64,000 nucleotides of DNA from Pseudoxanthomonas sp. JBR18 (GTDB taxonomy: Bacteria; Pseudomonadota; Gammaproteobacteria; Xanthomonadales; Xanthomonadaceae), in contig NZ_CP116339.1 of assembly GCF_028198165.1 (NCBI RefSeq), positions 2,363,001 to 2,427,000 of the forward strand. The letters run 5' to 3'. The position numbers and the translations under genes are program-made. The notes under the pieces were generated by a model. The model was given only the letters and a program-made list of their open reading frames with translations, was not told the origin of the DNA and did not search any database. This document shows positions 51,067 to 59,941 of the stretch, piece by piece (within the stretch, counting starts at the first letter, position 1; each line of letters begins with the position of its first letter).

Positions 51067-51867
51067 TCAGGCGTACTGCATCTTGCGCGTCATGCCGCCA
51101 TCGACCAGGAACTCCTGTCCAGTGACGAAGCCGGACAGCGTCGGCGCCAACAGCTGGACGGCCAGCGTGGCGATGTCCTCCGGGGTCCCGACGCGCCCGA
51201 CCGGGTGCTGGGCGTGGTCGGCCTTGGACAGTTTGGGCTGACGCCGACGCTGCGGCGCGCGCCAGGCGTCGGTGGCGATCCAGCCTGGACTGATGCAGTT
51301 GACCCGCACCTGCGGGCCCTCGCTCACTGCCAGCGCGTGGGTGAAGGCGACCAGTCCGCCTTTGGCGGCGGCGTAGGCCTCGCTGTGCGGCTCGGACTGC
51401 GTTGCGCGGGTGGAAGCGATGTTGACGATGGCGCCCTGGTCCTGGCGCAACGCCGGCAGCGCGTGCTTGCTGCACAGGAAGGCGCCATGCAGGCTGGCCA
51501 GGCGCTGGTTCCATTCGCCCGCATCCATTGTGTCCAGCGGCGGCACGTGCGGGTCCGGCGGGCCGGCGTTGTTGACCAGCCCATGCAGCTGGCCGAAGTG
51601 CTTGAGCGCTGCGGCGACGAAGGCGGCCACGCTGCGCTCGCTGGCCGCGTCCAGGCGGCGGAAGAACGCGTCCCCACCGCGCCCCCATTCGTCCAGGCAG
51701 GCCTGGCCGGCCTCGGCGTCCAGATCGCCGATGGCGACCCGACCGCCGGCGCCCAGCACCGCCTGGGCGATGCCACGGCCGATGCCCTGCGCGCCGCCGG
51801 TGATCATCACCACGCGTCCGGCCAGCGGGGCAGGGTTCCAGGGCGTGATCGGCGGTGTCAGCGACAT
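51067..51867 (-). CDS. Short-chain dehydrogenase/reductase (SDR)
   Basis: 266 residues. Cofactor motif MITGGAQGIGRGIAQAVLGAGG with GDLDAEAG after the second strand, an Asp that suggests NAD(H). Catalytic residues are in IVNIASTRATQSEPHSEAYAAAKGG (Ser, Tyr and Lys). The C-terminal part reads VRVNCISPGWIATDAWR and FVTGQEFLVDGGMT. The substrate is unknown. It converges with the ParB-like gene and precedes the DUF1415 gene on the same strand. Confidence 0.93.
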   Translation of the reverse strand: MSLTPPITPWNPAPLAGRVVMITGGAQGIGRGIAQAVLGAGGRVAIGDLDAEAGQACLDEWGRGGDAFFRRLDAASERSVAAFVAAALKHFGQLHGLVNNAGPPDPHVPPLDTMDAGEWNQRLASLHGAFLCSKHALPALRQDQGAIVNIASTRATQSEPHSEAYAAAKGGLVAFTHALAVSEGPQVRVNCISPGWIATDAWRAPQRRRQPKLSKADHAQHPVGRVGTPEDIATLAVQLLAPTLSGFVTGQEFLVDGGMTRKMQYA

Positions 51868-51942
51868 TTATGCGGTCCTGTGTGGAAAGTCCCAGTGTCG
51901 CCACGCACGCATGCACGGCGCGTGCAGCGCGGCGTGGACCGA

Positions 51943-52506
51943 TCAGGACTCCAGCAGGCGCCGCCAGCCCTCCACGCCCAATGCGTCGAGCGTGGCGATA
52001 TTGCGGTCCACGATGACGTCCGGATCGGGATAGGCCGCCACCGCGCGCTCCACACTGTCCTCGCGTAACAGATGCAGCGTGGGCCAGGGCGAACGATTGG
52101 TGTAGTTGGACACATCGTCGGGCGCGGCCCCGGCGAACTGATAGCCGGGGTGGAAACTGGCCACCTGCAGGATGCCGTGCAGGTCCAGCTGCTCGACCGC
52201 CATGTCGGCGTTGTCCAGGAAGTCGTTGTAGTCCAGGAAGTCTTCCAACACCTGCGGATGCACGATCAGGGTGGTGTCGAGGACCTCGGCCGGCGTATCG
52301 CGCAGCAGCACCAGCTCTTCCATCAACTGCTCCAGCAGTGCCTCGGGCGTGGTCGCGTCGCTGAGCACCATTCGCACCTGCTGCTTGACGTAGACCGCCT
52401 TGGCGAAGGGGCACAGGTTCAGGCCGATCACCGCTTTCTCCAGCCAGTGGCGGGTATCGGCGATGGGGTCGTGCAGGGGGGTGTTGTCGACGTCGAGGGG
52501 CTGCAT
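51943..52506 (-). CDS. DUF1415 family protein
   Basis: 187 residues. The DUF1415 pattern is full: DTRHWLEKAVIGLNLCPFAKAVYVKQQVRMVLSDA, DTTLIVHPQVLEDFLDYNDFLDNADMAVEQLDLHGILQVASFHPGYQFAG, NRSPWPTLHLLREDSVERAV. The conserved NLCPFA cysteine and the paired histidines suggest metal or substrate binding; the reaction is unknown. It ends 75 bases before the SDR start and begins nine bases after the LysR stop, so it may be the third gene of a leftward unit. Confidence 0.9.
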   Translation of the reverse strand: MQPLDVDNTPLHDPIADTRHWLEKAVIGLNLCPFAKAVYVKQQVRMVLSDATTPEALLEQLMEELVLLRDTPAEVLDTTLIVHPQVLEDFLDYNDFLDNADMAVEQLDLHGILQVASFHPGYQFAGAAPDDVSNYTNRSPWPTLHLLREDSVERAVAAYPDPDVIVDRNIATLDALGVEGWRRLLES

Positions 52507-52515
52507 CAGGAAATC

Positions 52516-53445
52516 CTAGGGCACGTGCAGCCGATTGTAGGAGGTGTCCAGCCACGCCGGCTTTTCCGCGTACATCTCGCGAACCAGTTGTTTGAGCAGA
52601 TTGATCAGCGCCTCGTCCTCGTTGTGACGGTAGCTCATGATGATCGGCGAGGTGGCGTGCTCGTCATCGACCAGGCGGTAGTGCAGGTCGGCGCGCAGGA
52701 AGCGGGCGGCCGCCGGGATCATGCAGACCCCTGTCTCGGCGGCGACCAGGCCCATCGCGGTCTGCAGTTCGCGGACTTCCTGGACCTCGGCCGGCCGCAC
52801 CCCGTGATCGCGCAGCAAGGACAGCACCTGGTCGGCAAAGCTCGGCCTGGGCGCGCTGGGATAGACGATCAGGGTCTGGCCTTTCAGCGCGGCCGGTGCC
52901 AGCGGTGTGTCCTCGGCCGCCAATGCGAACGCGGGCGGGATGGCGACCACCAGGCGCTCCTCGCGCAGGACCAAGCGCTCGACGCTGGTGTCGGCGGTGC
53001 GGATGCGGCCAAAGCCGATGTCGATGCGTCCGCTCTTGAGGCCCTCGGCCTGCTGCAGGGACATCATCTCGACCATGCGGATCTCGGTGTCCGGCAGGGC
53101 CTGGCGCAGGCGTCGGATCACCGTGGGCAATCCGCCGTACCAGGTGGACGCCACGAAGCCGATGTTGAGCACCCGCCGCTCGCCATGACCCACGCGGCGT
53201 GCGGCGTCCTTCATCTGCTCCACGCGGCCCAGGATCTGCTGGGCTTCCTCGTAGAACAGGCGCCCGGCGTCGGTCAGGCGGATGGGCCGGCTGCTCCGCA
53301 CCAGCAGCTGCACGCCAAGCTCTTCCTCCATTTGCTGGATCTGCCGGCTGAGCGGCGGTTGGGCGATATGCAGGTGCTCGGCCGCGCGCGTGAAATTGCG
53401 CTCGCGGGCGACGGTGACGAAGTACTTGAGCTGCCGGAGATCCAT
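52516..53445 (-). CDS. catR: LysR-family regulator of the cat-ben cluster (CatR/CatM/BenM-like)
   Basis: 309 residues. The winged helix-turn-helix is MDLRQLKYFVTVARERNFTRAAEHLHIAQPPLSRQIQQMEEELGVQLLVR, typical of the CatM/BenM/CatR branch. The effector domain follows from about residue 90 (NIGFVASTWYGGLPTVIRRLRQALPDTEI). In this branch cis,cis-muconate (and benzoate for BenM) is the inducer. It is divergent from catB across 157 bases that contain a perfect ATAC-N7-GTAT site, the CatM/BenM operator form. The ATG was preferred over the first one four codons upstream because of the usual MDLRQLKYF start. The name is by context. Confidence 0.92.
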   Translation of the reverse strand: MDLRQLKYFVTVARERNFTRAAEHLHIAQPPLSRQIQQMEEELGVQLLVRSSRPIRLTDAGRLFYEEAQQILGRVEQMKDAARRVGHGERRVLNIGFVASTWYGGLPTVIRRLRQALPDTEIRMVEMMSLQQAEGLKSGRIDIGFGRIRTADTSVERLVLREERLVVAIPPAFALAAEDTPLAPAALKGQTLIVYPSAPRPSFADQVLSLLRDHGVRPAEVQEVRELQTAMGLVAAETGVCMIPAAARFLRADLHYRLVDDEHATSPIIMSYRHNEDEALINLLKQLVREMYAEKPAWLDTSYNRLHVP

Positions 53446-53529
53446 GCCTTCGACCAAAGTCTAGGTTATGCCTTGAGGGCCATGTTGCGCCGCATTAAAT
53501 CGAGTATCTGCGGCGAATTCGGCTAGATC

Positions 53530-53544
53530 ATACCTAATAGGTAT
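53530..53544. promoter_or_regulatory. LysR operator ATAC-N7-GTAT in the catR-catB promoter region
   Basis: ATACC-TAATA-GGTAT is a perfect 15-bp palindrome that matches the ATAC-N7-GTAT consensus bound by CatM and BenM. It lies in an A/T-richer patch 58 bases before the catB ATG and 84 bases from the regulator start, so one bound tetramer could control both directions. Confidence 0.85.
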
Positions 53545-53602
53545 TTTGAAAGACCGAGATCGTCTTGGACGTAAGCGGGAGCGCGTCACAAGAATCGATC
53601 CC

Positions 53603-54793
53603 ATGGAACGTGCCCTCACCCCCGTGCCCCCCGCCGCGCCCATCATCGAGCGCGTCGAGACCTTCCTGTTGGACCTGCCGACGATCCGGCCGCACAAGCT
53701 GTCGATGGCCACCATGCAGGGCCAGACCCTGATGATCGTGCGCCTGCACTGCTCGGACGGGATGGTCGGTATCGGCGAGGGCACCACCATCGCCGGCCTG
53801 GCCTACGGCCCGGAAAGCCCGGAAGGCATGAAGCTGGCCATCGACACCTACTTGGCGCCGGTGCTGGTCGGCAGCGATGCCACTCGCGCCCAGGCGCTCA
53901 TGGCGCGGCTGGGCAAGCTGGTCAAGGGCAACCACTTCGCCAAGTGCGCGGTGGAGACCGCCTTGCTGGACGCGCAGGGCAAGCGCTGCGGCCTGCCGGT
54001 GTCCGAACTGCTCGGCGGCCGCGTGCGTGATCGCCTGGGCGTGGCCTGGACCCTGGCTTCGGGCGAGACGGCCAAGGACATCGCCGAGGCCGAGCAGATG
54101 CTCGATGCCCGCCGACACAACGTGTTCAAGCTCAAGATCGGGCGCAAGTCGGTGGCCGAAGACGTGGCGCATGTCGCCGCGATCAAGCGCGCCCTCGGCG
54201 ACCGCGCCGCGGTGCGCGTGGACATCAACATGGCCTGGAGCGAGCCCGATGCGGTGCGCGGCCTGCCGGCGCTGGCCGATGCCGGCTGCGAACTGGCCGA
54301 ACAGCCGGTGGCCTCGGCCGCGTCGCTGACCCGGTTGATGCGGCGCTTTCCGATCGCGCTGATGGCCGACGAGGTGCTGACCGGTCCGGACAGCGCCTTC
54401 GCCCTGGCCCAGATGGCCGGCGCGGACGTGTTCGCGGTCAAGATCGAGCAGTCCGGCGGTCTGATCGCCGGGCAGAAGGTCGCCGCCATCGCCGATGCCG
54501 CGGGCATTGGCCTGTATGGCGGGACCATGCTCGAAGGCGCGGTCGGCACGATCGCCTCGGCGCACGTGTTCGCCACCTTCCCCAACCTGCAGTGGGGCAC
54601 CGAGCTGTTCGGCCCGCTGCTGATCACCGAAGAGATCCTCGCCACCCCACTGGCCTACCGCGACTTCCATCTGGAAGTGCCGACCGGGCCCGGGCTGGGT
54701 ATCGCGTTGGACGAGGACCGCGTGGCCGCGTTTCGTCGCGACGGGGCCCGCGTGCAGGTCGCCGTTTCCTCCGCTTCGCACTCAGGAGTCTGA
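53603..54793 (+). CDS. catB: Muconate cycloisomerase
   Basis: 396 residues of the enolase superfamily. It lactonises cis,cis-muconate to muconolactone. The catalytic KxK pair is in VFKLKIGRK, metal ligands lie in VRVDINMAW, LAEQPV and LMADEVLTG, and the second lysine is in VFAVKIEQSGG. TPGIGLYGGTMLEGAVG-like GIGLYGGTMLEGAVGT and WGTELFGP close the barrel. The start MERALT was chosen 19 codons inside the longest frame, after the operator region. It is first in the catabolic operon, two bases ahead of catC. Confidence 0.95.
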   Translation: MERALTPVPPAAPIIERVETFLLDLPTIRPHKLSMATMQGQTLMIVRLHCSDGMVGIGEGTTIAGLAYGPESPEGMKLAIDTYLAPVLVGSDATRAQALMARLGKLVKGNHFAKCAVETALLDAQGKRCGLPVSELLGGRVRDRLGVAWTLASGETAKDIAEAEQMLDARRHNVFKLKIGRKSVAEDVAHVAAIKRALGDRAAVRVDINMAWSEPDAVRGLPALADAGCELAEQPVASAASLTRLMRRFPIALMADEVLTGPDSAFALAQMAGADVFAVKIEQSGGLIAGQKVAAIADAAGIGLYGGTMLEGAVGTIASAHVFATFPNLQWGTELFGPLLITEEILATPLAYRDFHLEVPTGPGLGIALDEDRVAAFRRDGARVQVAVSSASHSGV

Positions 54794-54795
54794 CC

Positions 54796-55086
54796 ATGCT
54801 GTTCCACATCCGCATGGATGTCCGCTTGCCGCAGGACATGCCGGCCGAGCAGGCCGCCACCCTCAAGGCCACCGAGAAGGCGCGCTTCCAGACGCTGCAG
54901 TCCAGCGGCAAGTGGCGACACATCTGGCGCATCGTCGGCCAGTACTCGAACGTGTCGGTCTTCGACGTGGACAGCCCGACCGAACTGCACGACCTGCTGC
55001 TGTCGCTGCCCCTGTTTCCGTACATGGACATCGAAGTGATGCCCCTGTGCCGGCACCCGTCCTCGCTGCACGAGGACGACCGCTAA
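54796..55086 (+). CDS. catC: Muconolactone delta-isomerase
   Basis: 96 residues, the normal length. MLFHIRMDVRLPQDMPAEQAATLKATEKARFQTLQSSGKWRHIWRIVGQYSNVSVFDVDSPTELHDLLLSLPLFPYMDIEVMPLCRHPSS matches CatC throughout, including the R-I-V-G-Y-N-type strand and the C-terminal HPS. It turns muconolactone into beta-ketoadipate enol-lactone as a decamer. It begins two bases after catB and is followed by a 78-base gap before catA. Confidence 0.96.
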   Translation: MLFHIRMDVRLPQDMPAEQAATLKATEKARFQTLQSSGKWRHIWRIVGQYSNVSVFDVDSPTELHDLLLSLPLFPYMDIEVMPLCRHPSSLHEDDR

Positions 55087-55164
55087 GCCCGATCCGCAAC
55101 ATCCGATGCGCTCCTGGGGAGGGAACGCGTCCAGGCCGCAATCGCTACCAAGAGGAGCAACCGC

Positions 55165-56094
55165 ATGAGCGTCACCATCTTCGCCAAACCCGATACGCAG
55201 GCTTTCCTGCGCACCATCAGCAACCTGGACGCGAGCGAGGGCGACGCGCGCACCAAGCAGGTCGTGCACCGCCTGATGTCCGACCTGTTCAAGGCCATCG
55301 AAGACCTGGATCTGACTCCCGACGAGATCTGGACCGGCATCAACTACCTCAACAAGCTCGGCCAGGACAGCGAGGCCGCGCTGCTGGCCGCCGGCCTGGG
55401 CCTGGAGCACTACATCGACATGCGCCTGGACGAGGAAGACCGCATCGCCGGCATCACCGGCGGCACCCCGCGCACGATCGAAGGCCCGCTGTACGTGGCC
55501 GGCGCGCCGGTAAGCGAGCGCCGCGCGCGCATCGACCAGGATGCCGATCCTGACGCCGGACCGCTGCGCATCCACGGCACCGTGACCGGCCCGGACGGCA
55601 AGCCTGCTGCCGGTGCGCTGGTGGAGTGCTGGCATGCCAACTCCAAGGGGTTCTATTCCCACTTCGATCCCACCGGCTCGCAGAGCGAATTCAACCTGCG
55701 TGGGGCGGTGCGCACAGGTGACGATGGCACCTACGAGTTCCTGACCAAGATGCCGGTCGGTTATGGCTGTCCGCCGCAGGGCGCCACCCAGCAGCTGCTG
55801 GACAAGATGGGGCGTCACGGCAACCGCCCGGCGCACGTGCACTTCTTCGTGACCACCGACCGCTATCGCAAGCTCACCACCCAGTTCAACATCGAGGGCG
55901 ACCCGCTGCTGTGGGACGACTTCGCCTTCGCTACCCGCGATGGCCTGGTGCCGCCAGTGGTCGATGCGACCGGTGGGCAGGCGCTGGGCTTTGCCGAAGA
56001 CGCCTACAAGGACATCACCTTCGACTTTGAGCTGACCTTGAAGGTGCAGGGGGAAGACAACCAGCTGGTCGAGCGTCTGCGCGCGGCCGCCTGA
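55165..56094 (+). CDS. catA: Catechol 1,2-dioxygenase (intradiol)
   Basis: 309 residues. An N-terminal helical dimerisation domain (about 1-100) is followed by the intradiol barrel: EGPLYVAGAP with the first iron Tyr, GTVTGPDGKPAAGALVECWHANSKGFYSHFDP with the second Tyr, and NRPAHVHFFV with the two iron histidines. It splits catechol between the hydroxyls to cis,cis-muconate with Fe(III) and oxygen. AGAGGAG precedes the ATG. It is third in the cat group, and a hairpin separates it from benA. Confidence 0.96.
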   Translation: MSVTIFAKPDTQAFLRTISNLDASEGDARTKQVVHRLMSDLFKAIEDLDLTPDEIWTGINYLNKLGQDSEAALLAAGLGLEHYIDMRLDEEDRIAGITGGTPRTIEGPLYVAGAPVSERRARIDQDADPDAGPLRIHGTVTGPDGKPAAGALVECWHANSKGFYSHFDPTGSQSEFNLRGAVRTGDDGTYEFLTKMPVGYGCPPQGATQQLLDKMGRHGNRPAHVHFFVTTDRYRKLTTQFNIEGDPLLWDDFAFATRDGLVPPVVDATGGQALGFAEDAYKDITFDFELTLKVQGEDNQLVERLRAAA

Positions 56095-56102
56095 TCCCAC
56101 TC

Positions 56103-56144
56103 GCCACCGGCGTGGCCTGGCTAGTTAGGGGCAACGCCGGTGGC
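56103..56144 (+). terminator. Long hairpin between catA and benA
   Basis: A perfect 11-bp inverted repeat, GCCACCGGCGT (56103-56113) and ACGCCGGTGGC (56134-56144), encloses a 20-base loop. It starts eight bases after the catA stop. No T-run follows, so it may be a partial terminator or a processing site that sets different levels for cat and ben genes. Confidence 0.5.
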
Positions 56145-56203
56145 CAAACGCCATTGCATCAACACACCGCGCGCCCTCTGGCGCCGTCCGGGAGGGCCAT
56201 GTC

Positions 56204-57565
56204 ATGTCCGCGATCCTTGAGAACACCCCCACCGATCTGGAGCACCTGCTGGCCAACGCCCTGCAGGACGACCCGCAGGCCGGCGTCTACCGCTGCCGTC
56301 GCGAGATCTTCACCGACGCCGAGCTGTTCGAGCTGGAGATGAAGCACCTGTTCGAATCCAACTGGGTGTACCTGGCCCACGAGAGCCAGATCCCCGAGAA
56401 CAACGACTACTTCACCACCTACATCGGCCGCCAGCCGGTGGTGATCACCCGCGACAAGACCGGTGAGCTGCATGCGGTGATCAACGCCTGCGCGCACCGC
56501 GGCGCGATGCTGTGCCGGCGCAAGCACGGCAACAAGGGCAGCTTCACCTGCCCGTTCCACGGCTGGACCTTCAGCAATAGCGGCAAGCTGCTCAAGGTCA
56601 AGGACGCCAAGACCACCGAATATCCGCCGCAGTTCGGCGAAGGTGGCTCGCACGACCTCAAGCGCGTGGCGCGCTTCCAGAGCTATCGCGGCTTCCTGTT
56701 CGGCAGCCTGTCCGATGCGGTGTTGCCGCTGGAAGAGTTCCTGGGCGAAACCAAAGTCATCATCGACCAGATCGTCGACCAGGCACCCGATGGCCTGGAG
56801 GTGCTGCGCGGCAGCTCGTCCTACCTCTACGACGGCAACTGGAAGCTGCAGATGGAGAACGGCTGCGACGGCTACCACGTCAGCTCCGTGCACTGGAACT
56901 ACTCGGCCACCATGGGCCGGCGCAAGGAGACCGGCACCAAGGCGGTGGACGCCAACGGCTGGAGCAAGAGCGTGGGCGGGGTGTATGGCTTCGAGCACGG
57001 CCACATCCTGCTGTGGACCAACTCGCTCAATCCCGAGGTACGCCCGGTATGGGGTCGCCGCGAGGAGATCGCCGCGCGCGTGGGCGCCGAACGTGCCGAC
57101 TTCATCACCCGGCAGACGCGCAACCTGTGCCTGTATCCCAATGTCTACCTGATGGACCAGTTCTCCACCCAGATCCGGGTCACTCGTCCGATCAGCGTGG
57201 ACAAGACCGAGGTGACGATCTACTGCTTCGGCATCAAGGGCGAGAGCGCGGCCGACCGCGCCACCCGCATCCGCCAGTACGAGGATTTCTTCAACGTCTC
57301 GGGCATGGGCACGGCCGATGACCTGGAGGAATTCCGCGCCTGCCAGCAGGGCTACGCCGGCAGCGCGGCCGAATGGAACGACCTGAGCCGCGGTGCGCCG
57401 CTGTGGGTGCAGGGCGCGGACGAGAACGCGCAGAAGATGGGCCTCAAGCCGCTGCTGAGCGGCGGCCGCAGCGAGGACGAAGGCCTGTTCGTGCGCCAGC
57501 ACGAGTACTGGGCCAGGGCGATGCGCAAGGCGCTCGCACGCGAAGCTGGCGGGGATGCGACGTGA
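56204..57565 (+). CDS. benA: Benzoate 1,2-dioxygenase, large (alpha) subunit
   Basis: 453 residues. The Rieske [2Fe-2S] ligands are C96-x-H98 and C116-x2-H119 (CAHRG, CPFHGW). The mononuclear iron site has H225 and H230 in [11 protein letters not shown]. With BenB it forms the terminal oxygenase that dihydroxylates benzoate to the 1,2-cis-diol, with electrons from BenC. A GGGAGGG ribosome binding site lies seven bases before the ATG. Its stop overlaps the GTG start of benB. Confidence 0.96.
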   Translation: MSAILENTPTDLEHLLANALQDDPQAGVYRCRREIFTDAELFELEMKHLFESNWVYLAHESQIPENNDYFTTYIGRQPVVITRDKTGELHAVINACAHRGAMLCRRKHGNKGSFTCPFHGWTFSNSGKLLKVKDAKTTEYPPQFGEGGSHDLKRVARFQSYRGFLFGSLSDAVLPLEEFLGETKVIIDQIVDQAPDGLEVLRGSSSYLYDGNWKLQMENGCDGYHVSSVHWNYSATMGRRKETGTKAVDANGWSKSVGGVYGFEHGHILLWTNSLNPEVRPVWGRREEIAARVGAERADFITRQTRNLCLYPNVYLMDQFSTQIRVTRPISVDKTEVTIYCFGIKGESAADRATRIRQYEDFFNVSGMGTADDLEEFRACQQGYAGSAAEWNDLSRGAPLWVQGADENAQKMGLKPLLSGGRSEDEGLFVRQHEYWARAMRKALAREAGGDAT

Positions 57566-58050
57566 GCCACGACCTGCCCTCGATCGCGGCCTTTCTCTAC
57601 CGCGAAGCCCGCCTGCTCGACGATCGCCAGTGGGACGACTGGCTGGCGCTCTACGCCACGGACGTCACCTACTGGATGCCGGCCTGGGACGACGACGACT
57701 CGATCACCGAGGATCCGCATTCGCAGATCTCGCTGATCTTCTATCCCAGCCGCGACGGCCTGGAAGACCGGGTGTTCCGCATCAAGACCGAGCGTTCCGG
57801 TGCCTCCACGCCCGAGCCGCGCACCAGCCATGCGGTCAACAACATCGAGGTGGTGGAAGACCGCGGGGACCAGATCGACCTGCGCTACAACTTCCACACC
57901 CTGAGCCACCGCTACAAGACCACCGATCAGTTCTTCGGGACCTGCTTTGTGACCCTGCGCCGCGACGGCGAGGGCTACCTGATCAGCAGCAAGAAGATCG
58001 TGCTGAAGAACGACTACATCCGCCAGGTCATCGACGTCTACCACATCTGA
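57562..58050 (+). CDS. benB: Benzoate 1,2-dioxygenase, small (beta) subunit
   Basis: 162 residues of the ring-hydroxylating dioxygenase beta fold: [75 protein letters not shown], and [24 protein letters not shown]. It is a structural partner of BenA. The start is a GTG in a GTGA overlap with the benA stop, giving [11 protein letters not shown]; no ATG in the right region exists. Confidence 0.95.
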   Translation: MSHDLPSIAAFLYREARLLDDRQWDDWLALYATDVTYWMPAWDDDDSITEDPHSQISLIFYPSRDGLEDRVFRIKTERSGASTPEPRTSHAVNNIEVVEDRGDQIDLRYNFHTLSHRYKTTDQFFGTCFVTLRRDGEGYLISSKKIVLKNDYIRQVIDVYHI

Positions 58051-58072
58051 CCGGCGTGGAAGGAGGACAGCC

Positions 58073-59110
58073 ATGAGCTATCGCATCGCACTGAACTTCG
58101 AGGACGGGGTGACCCGCTTCATCGACTGCCATCCCGGCGAGAAGGTGCTGGACGCAGCGTTCCGCGCCAAGGTCAACCTGCCGATGGATTGTTCCGACGG
58201 CGTGTGCGGCACGTGCAAGTGCCGCGCCGAGGGCGGCGCCTACGATCTGGGCGAGGATTACATCGACGAAGCGCTGACCGAGGACGAAGCGCAGGCCGGC
58301 CTGGTGCTGACTTGCCAGATGGTGCCTTCCAGCGACTGCACGCTGGCCGTGCCGGTGACCTCGGCGGCCTGCAAGACGGGCACGTCCAGCTTCAAGGCCG
58401 CGGTGGTGGACGTGGTGCCGCACCAGGACGCCGCACTGGAGCTCAAGCTGGAGGCGCTGGGCGATGCGCCGGCGTTCCTGCCCGGCCAGTACGTCAACAT
58501 CGCCGTGCCCGGCAGCGGTGGGCAGACGCGCTCGTATTCGTTCAGTTCGCCGCCGGGCTCGGATGCCCCCGCGTTCCTGATCAAGCGCGTGCCGGGTGGG
58601 CTGATGAGCGGCTATCTGAACAGCGCCAGTCCGGGACAGGTGCTGGAGCTGACCGGTCCGTTGGGCAGCTTCTACCTGCGCCCGGTCACCCGCCCGGTCT
58701 TGATGCTGGCCGGTGGTACCGGCCTGGCGCCGTTCCTGTCCATGCTGGCGCAGCTGGAAGCCAGCGGCTGCGAGCAGCCGGTGTACCTGATGTACGGGGT
58801 GACCCGCGGCGCGGACCTGGTCCTGGTCGAGCAGTTGCAGGGGTTCGCGCAACGCCTGGATTTCTTCAGTTTCGACACCTGCGTGGTCGATCCGGCCTCG
58901 CGGCACCCGAGGATCGGCTACGTCACCGATCACCTGATGCCCGAAGCACTGCATGACGGGCAAGTCGACGTGTACCTGTGCGGACCGCCGCCGATGGTCG
59001 ATGCGGTGCGCAACCACTTCACCGATCTCAAGGTCGAGCCGGCCGGCTTCTACTACGAGAAGTTCACCCCCAACGCGCCGGCCAACCGGTCGCAGGACCT
59101 GGCCGCGTGA
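58073..59110 (+). CDS. benC: Benzoate 1,2-dioxygenase, NADH reductase
   Basis: 345 residues. An N-terminal plant-type [2Fe-2S] ferredoxin has the cysteines in CSDGVCGTCKC and a later C in LVLTCQM. FAD binding follows (RSYSFSSPPGSD), and then NADH binding (MLAGGTGLAPFLSMLAQLEASG, YLMYGVTR, VYLCGPPPMVDAV). It passes electrons from NADH to the BenA Rieske centre. GGAGG lies before the ATG. It ends in a GTGA overlap with benD. Confidence 0.96.
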   Translation: MSYRIALNFEDGVTRFIDCHPGEKVLDAAFRAKVNLPMDCSDGVCGTCKCRAEGGAYDLGEDYIDEALTEDEAQAGLVLTCQMVPSSDCTLAVPVTSAACKTGTSSFKAAVVDVVPHQDAALELKLEALGDAPAFLPGQYVNIAVPGSGGQTRSYSFSSPPGSDAPAFLIKRVPGGLMSGYLNSASPGQVLELTGPLGSFYLRPVTRPVLMLAGGTGLAPFLSMLAQLEASGCEQPVYLMYGVTRGADLVLVEQLQGFAQRLDFFSFDTCVVDPASRHPRIGYVTDHLMPEALHDGQVDVYLCGPPPMVDAVRNHFTDLKVEPAGFYYEKFTPNAPANRSQDLAA

Positions 59111-59877
59111 GCCAGCGCTTCGCCAACCAGGTGATGGTGGTCACCGGGGCCGCGCAGGGCATCGGGCGCGCGGTCGCGCTGCGCGCGGCGGCCGAGGGCG
59201 CCAGGGTCGTTTTGGTGGACCGGGCGGACTTCGTCGCGGACGTGGCGGCCGAAGCCCAAGGCCCGGCGGCGGCCTTCAACGCCGACCTGGAAACCTACGA
59301 GGGTGCGCGCGATGCGATGGCCTTCGCGGTCGAGACCTTTGGCGGCATCGACATCCTCGTCAACAACGTCGGCGGCGCGATCCGCATGCGTCCGTATGCC
59401 GAGTTCGAGCCGGCCCAGATCGAGGCGGAAATCCGCCGCTCGCTGATGCCCACCCTCTACAGCTGCCACGCAGTGCTGCCACATCTGCTGGCGCGCGACG
59501 GCGGCACCATCGTCAACGTGTCCTCCAACGCCACCCGTGGCATCTACCGGGTGCCGTACTCGGCCGCCAAGGGGGGCATCAACGCGGTGACCCAATCGCT
59601 GGCGATGGAGTACGCCGACCGCAATATCCGCGTGGTCGCCACCGCGCCCGGGGGGACGTCGGCGCCGCCACGCCGCGTGCCGCGCAACGCCGCCGGCGAC
59701 ACCGCGCAGGAGCAAGCCTGGATGGCCGAGGTGGTCGAGCAGGTCACCACCTCGAGCTTCCTCAAGCGCTACGGAACCCTCGACGAGCAGGTCGCGCCGA
59801 TCCTCTTCCTGGCCTCGCGCGAGGCGTCCTACATCACCGGCTCGGTGCTGCCCGTTGCCGGAGGCGACACCGGCTGA
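59107..59877 (+). CDS. benD: Benzoate diol dehydrogenase (1,6-dihydroxycyclohexadiene-1-carboxylate dehydrogenase)
   Basis: 256 residues, SDR family. NAD motif VVTGAAQGIGRAVALRAAAEG, VDRAD after the second strand, NNVGGAIRM, and catalytic residues in NVSSNATRGIYRVPYSAAKGG. It oxidises and decarboxylates the benzoate diol to catechol. The start is a GTG overlapping the benC stop, the same type of junction as benA-benB, and gives MSQRFANQVMVV. Confidence 0.95.
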   Translation: MSQRFANQVMVVTGAAQGIGRAVALRAAAEGARVVLVDRADFVADVAAEAQGPAAAFNADLETYEGARDAMAFAVETFGGIDILVNNVGGAIRMRPYAEFEPAQIEAEIRRSLMPTLYSCHAVLPHLLARDGGTIVNVSSNATRGIYRVPYSAAKGGINAVTQSLAMEYADRNIRVVATAPGGTSAPPRRVPRNAAGDTAQEQAWMAEVVEQVTTSSFLKRYGTLDEQVAPILFLASREASYITGSVLPVAGGDTG

Positions 59878-59941
59878 ACATCCATGGCCAGCCTTCCGGG
59901 GCGGCCTTCATCAACCGCAGTGTGTTCCTGGGAGGGAGATC

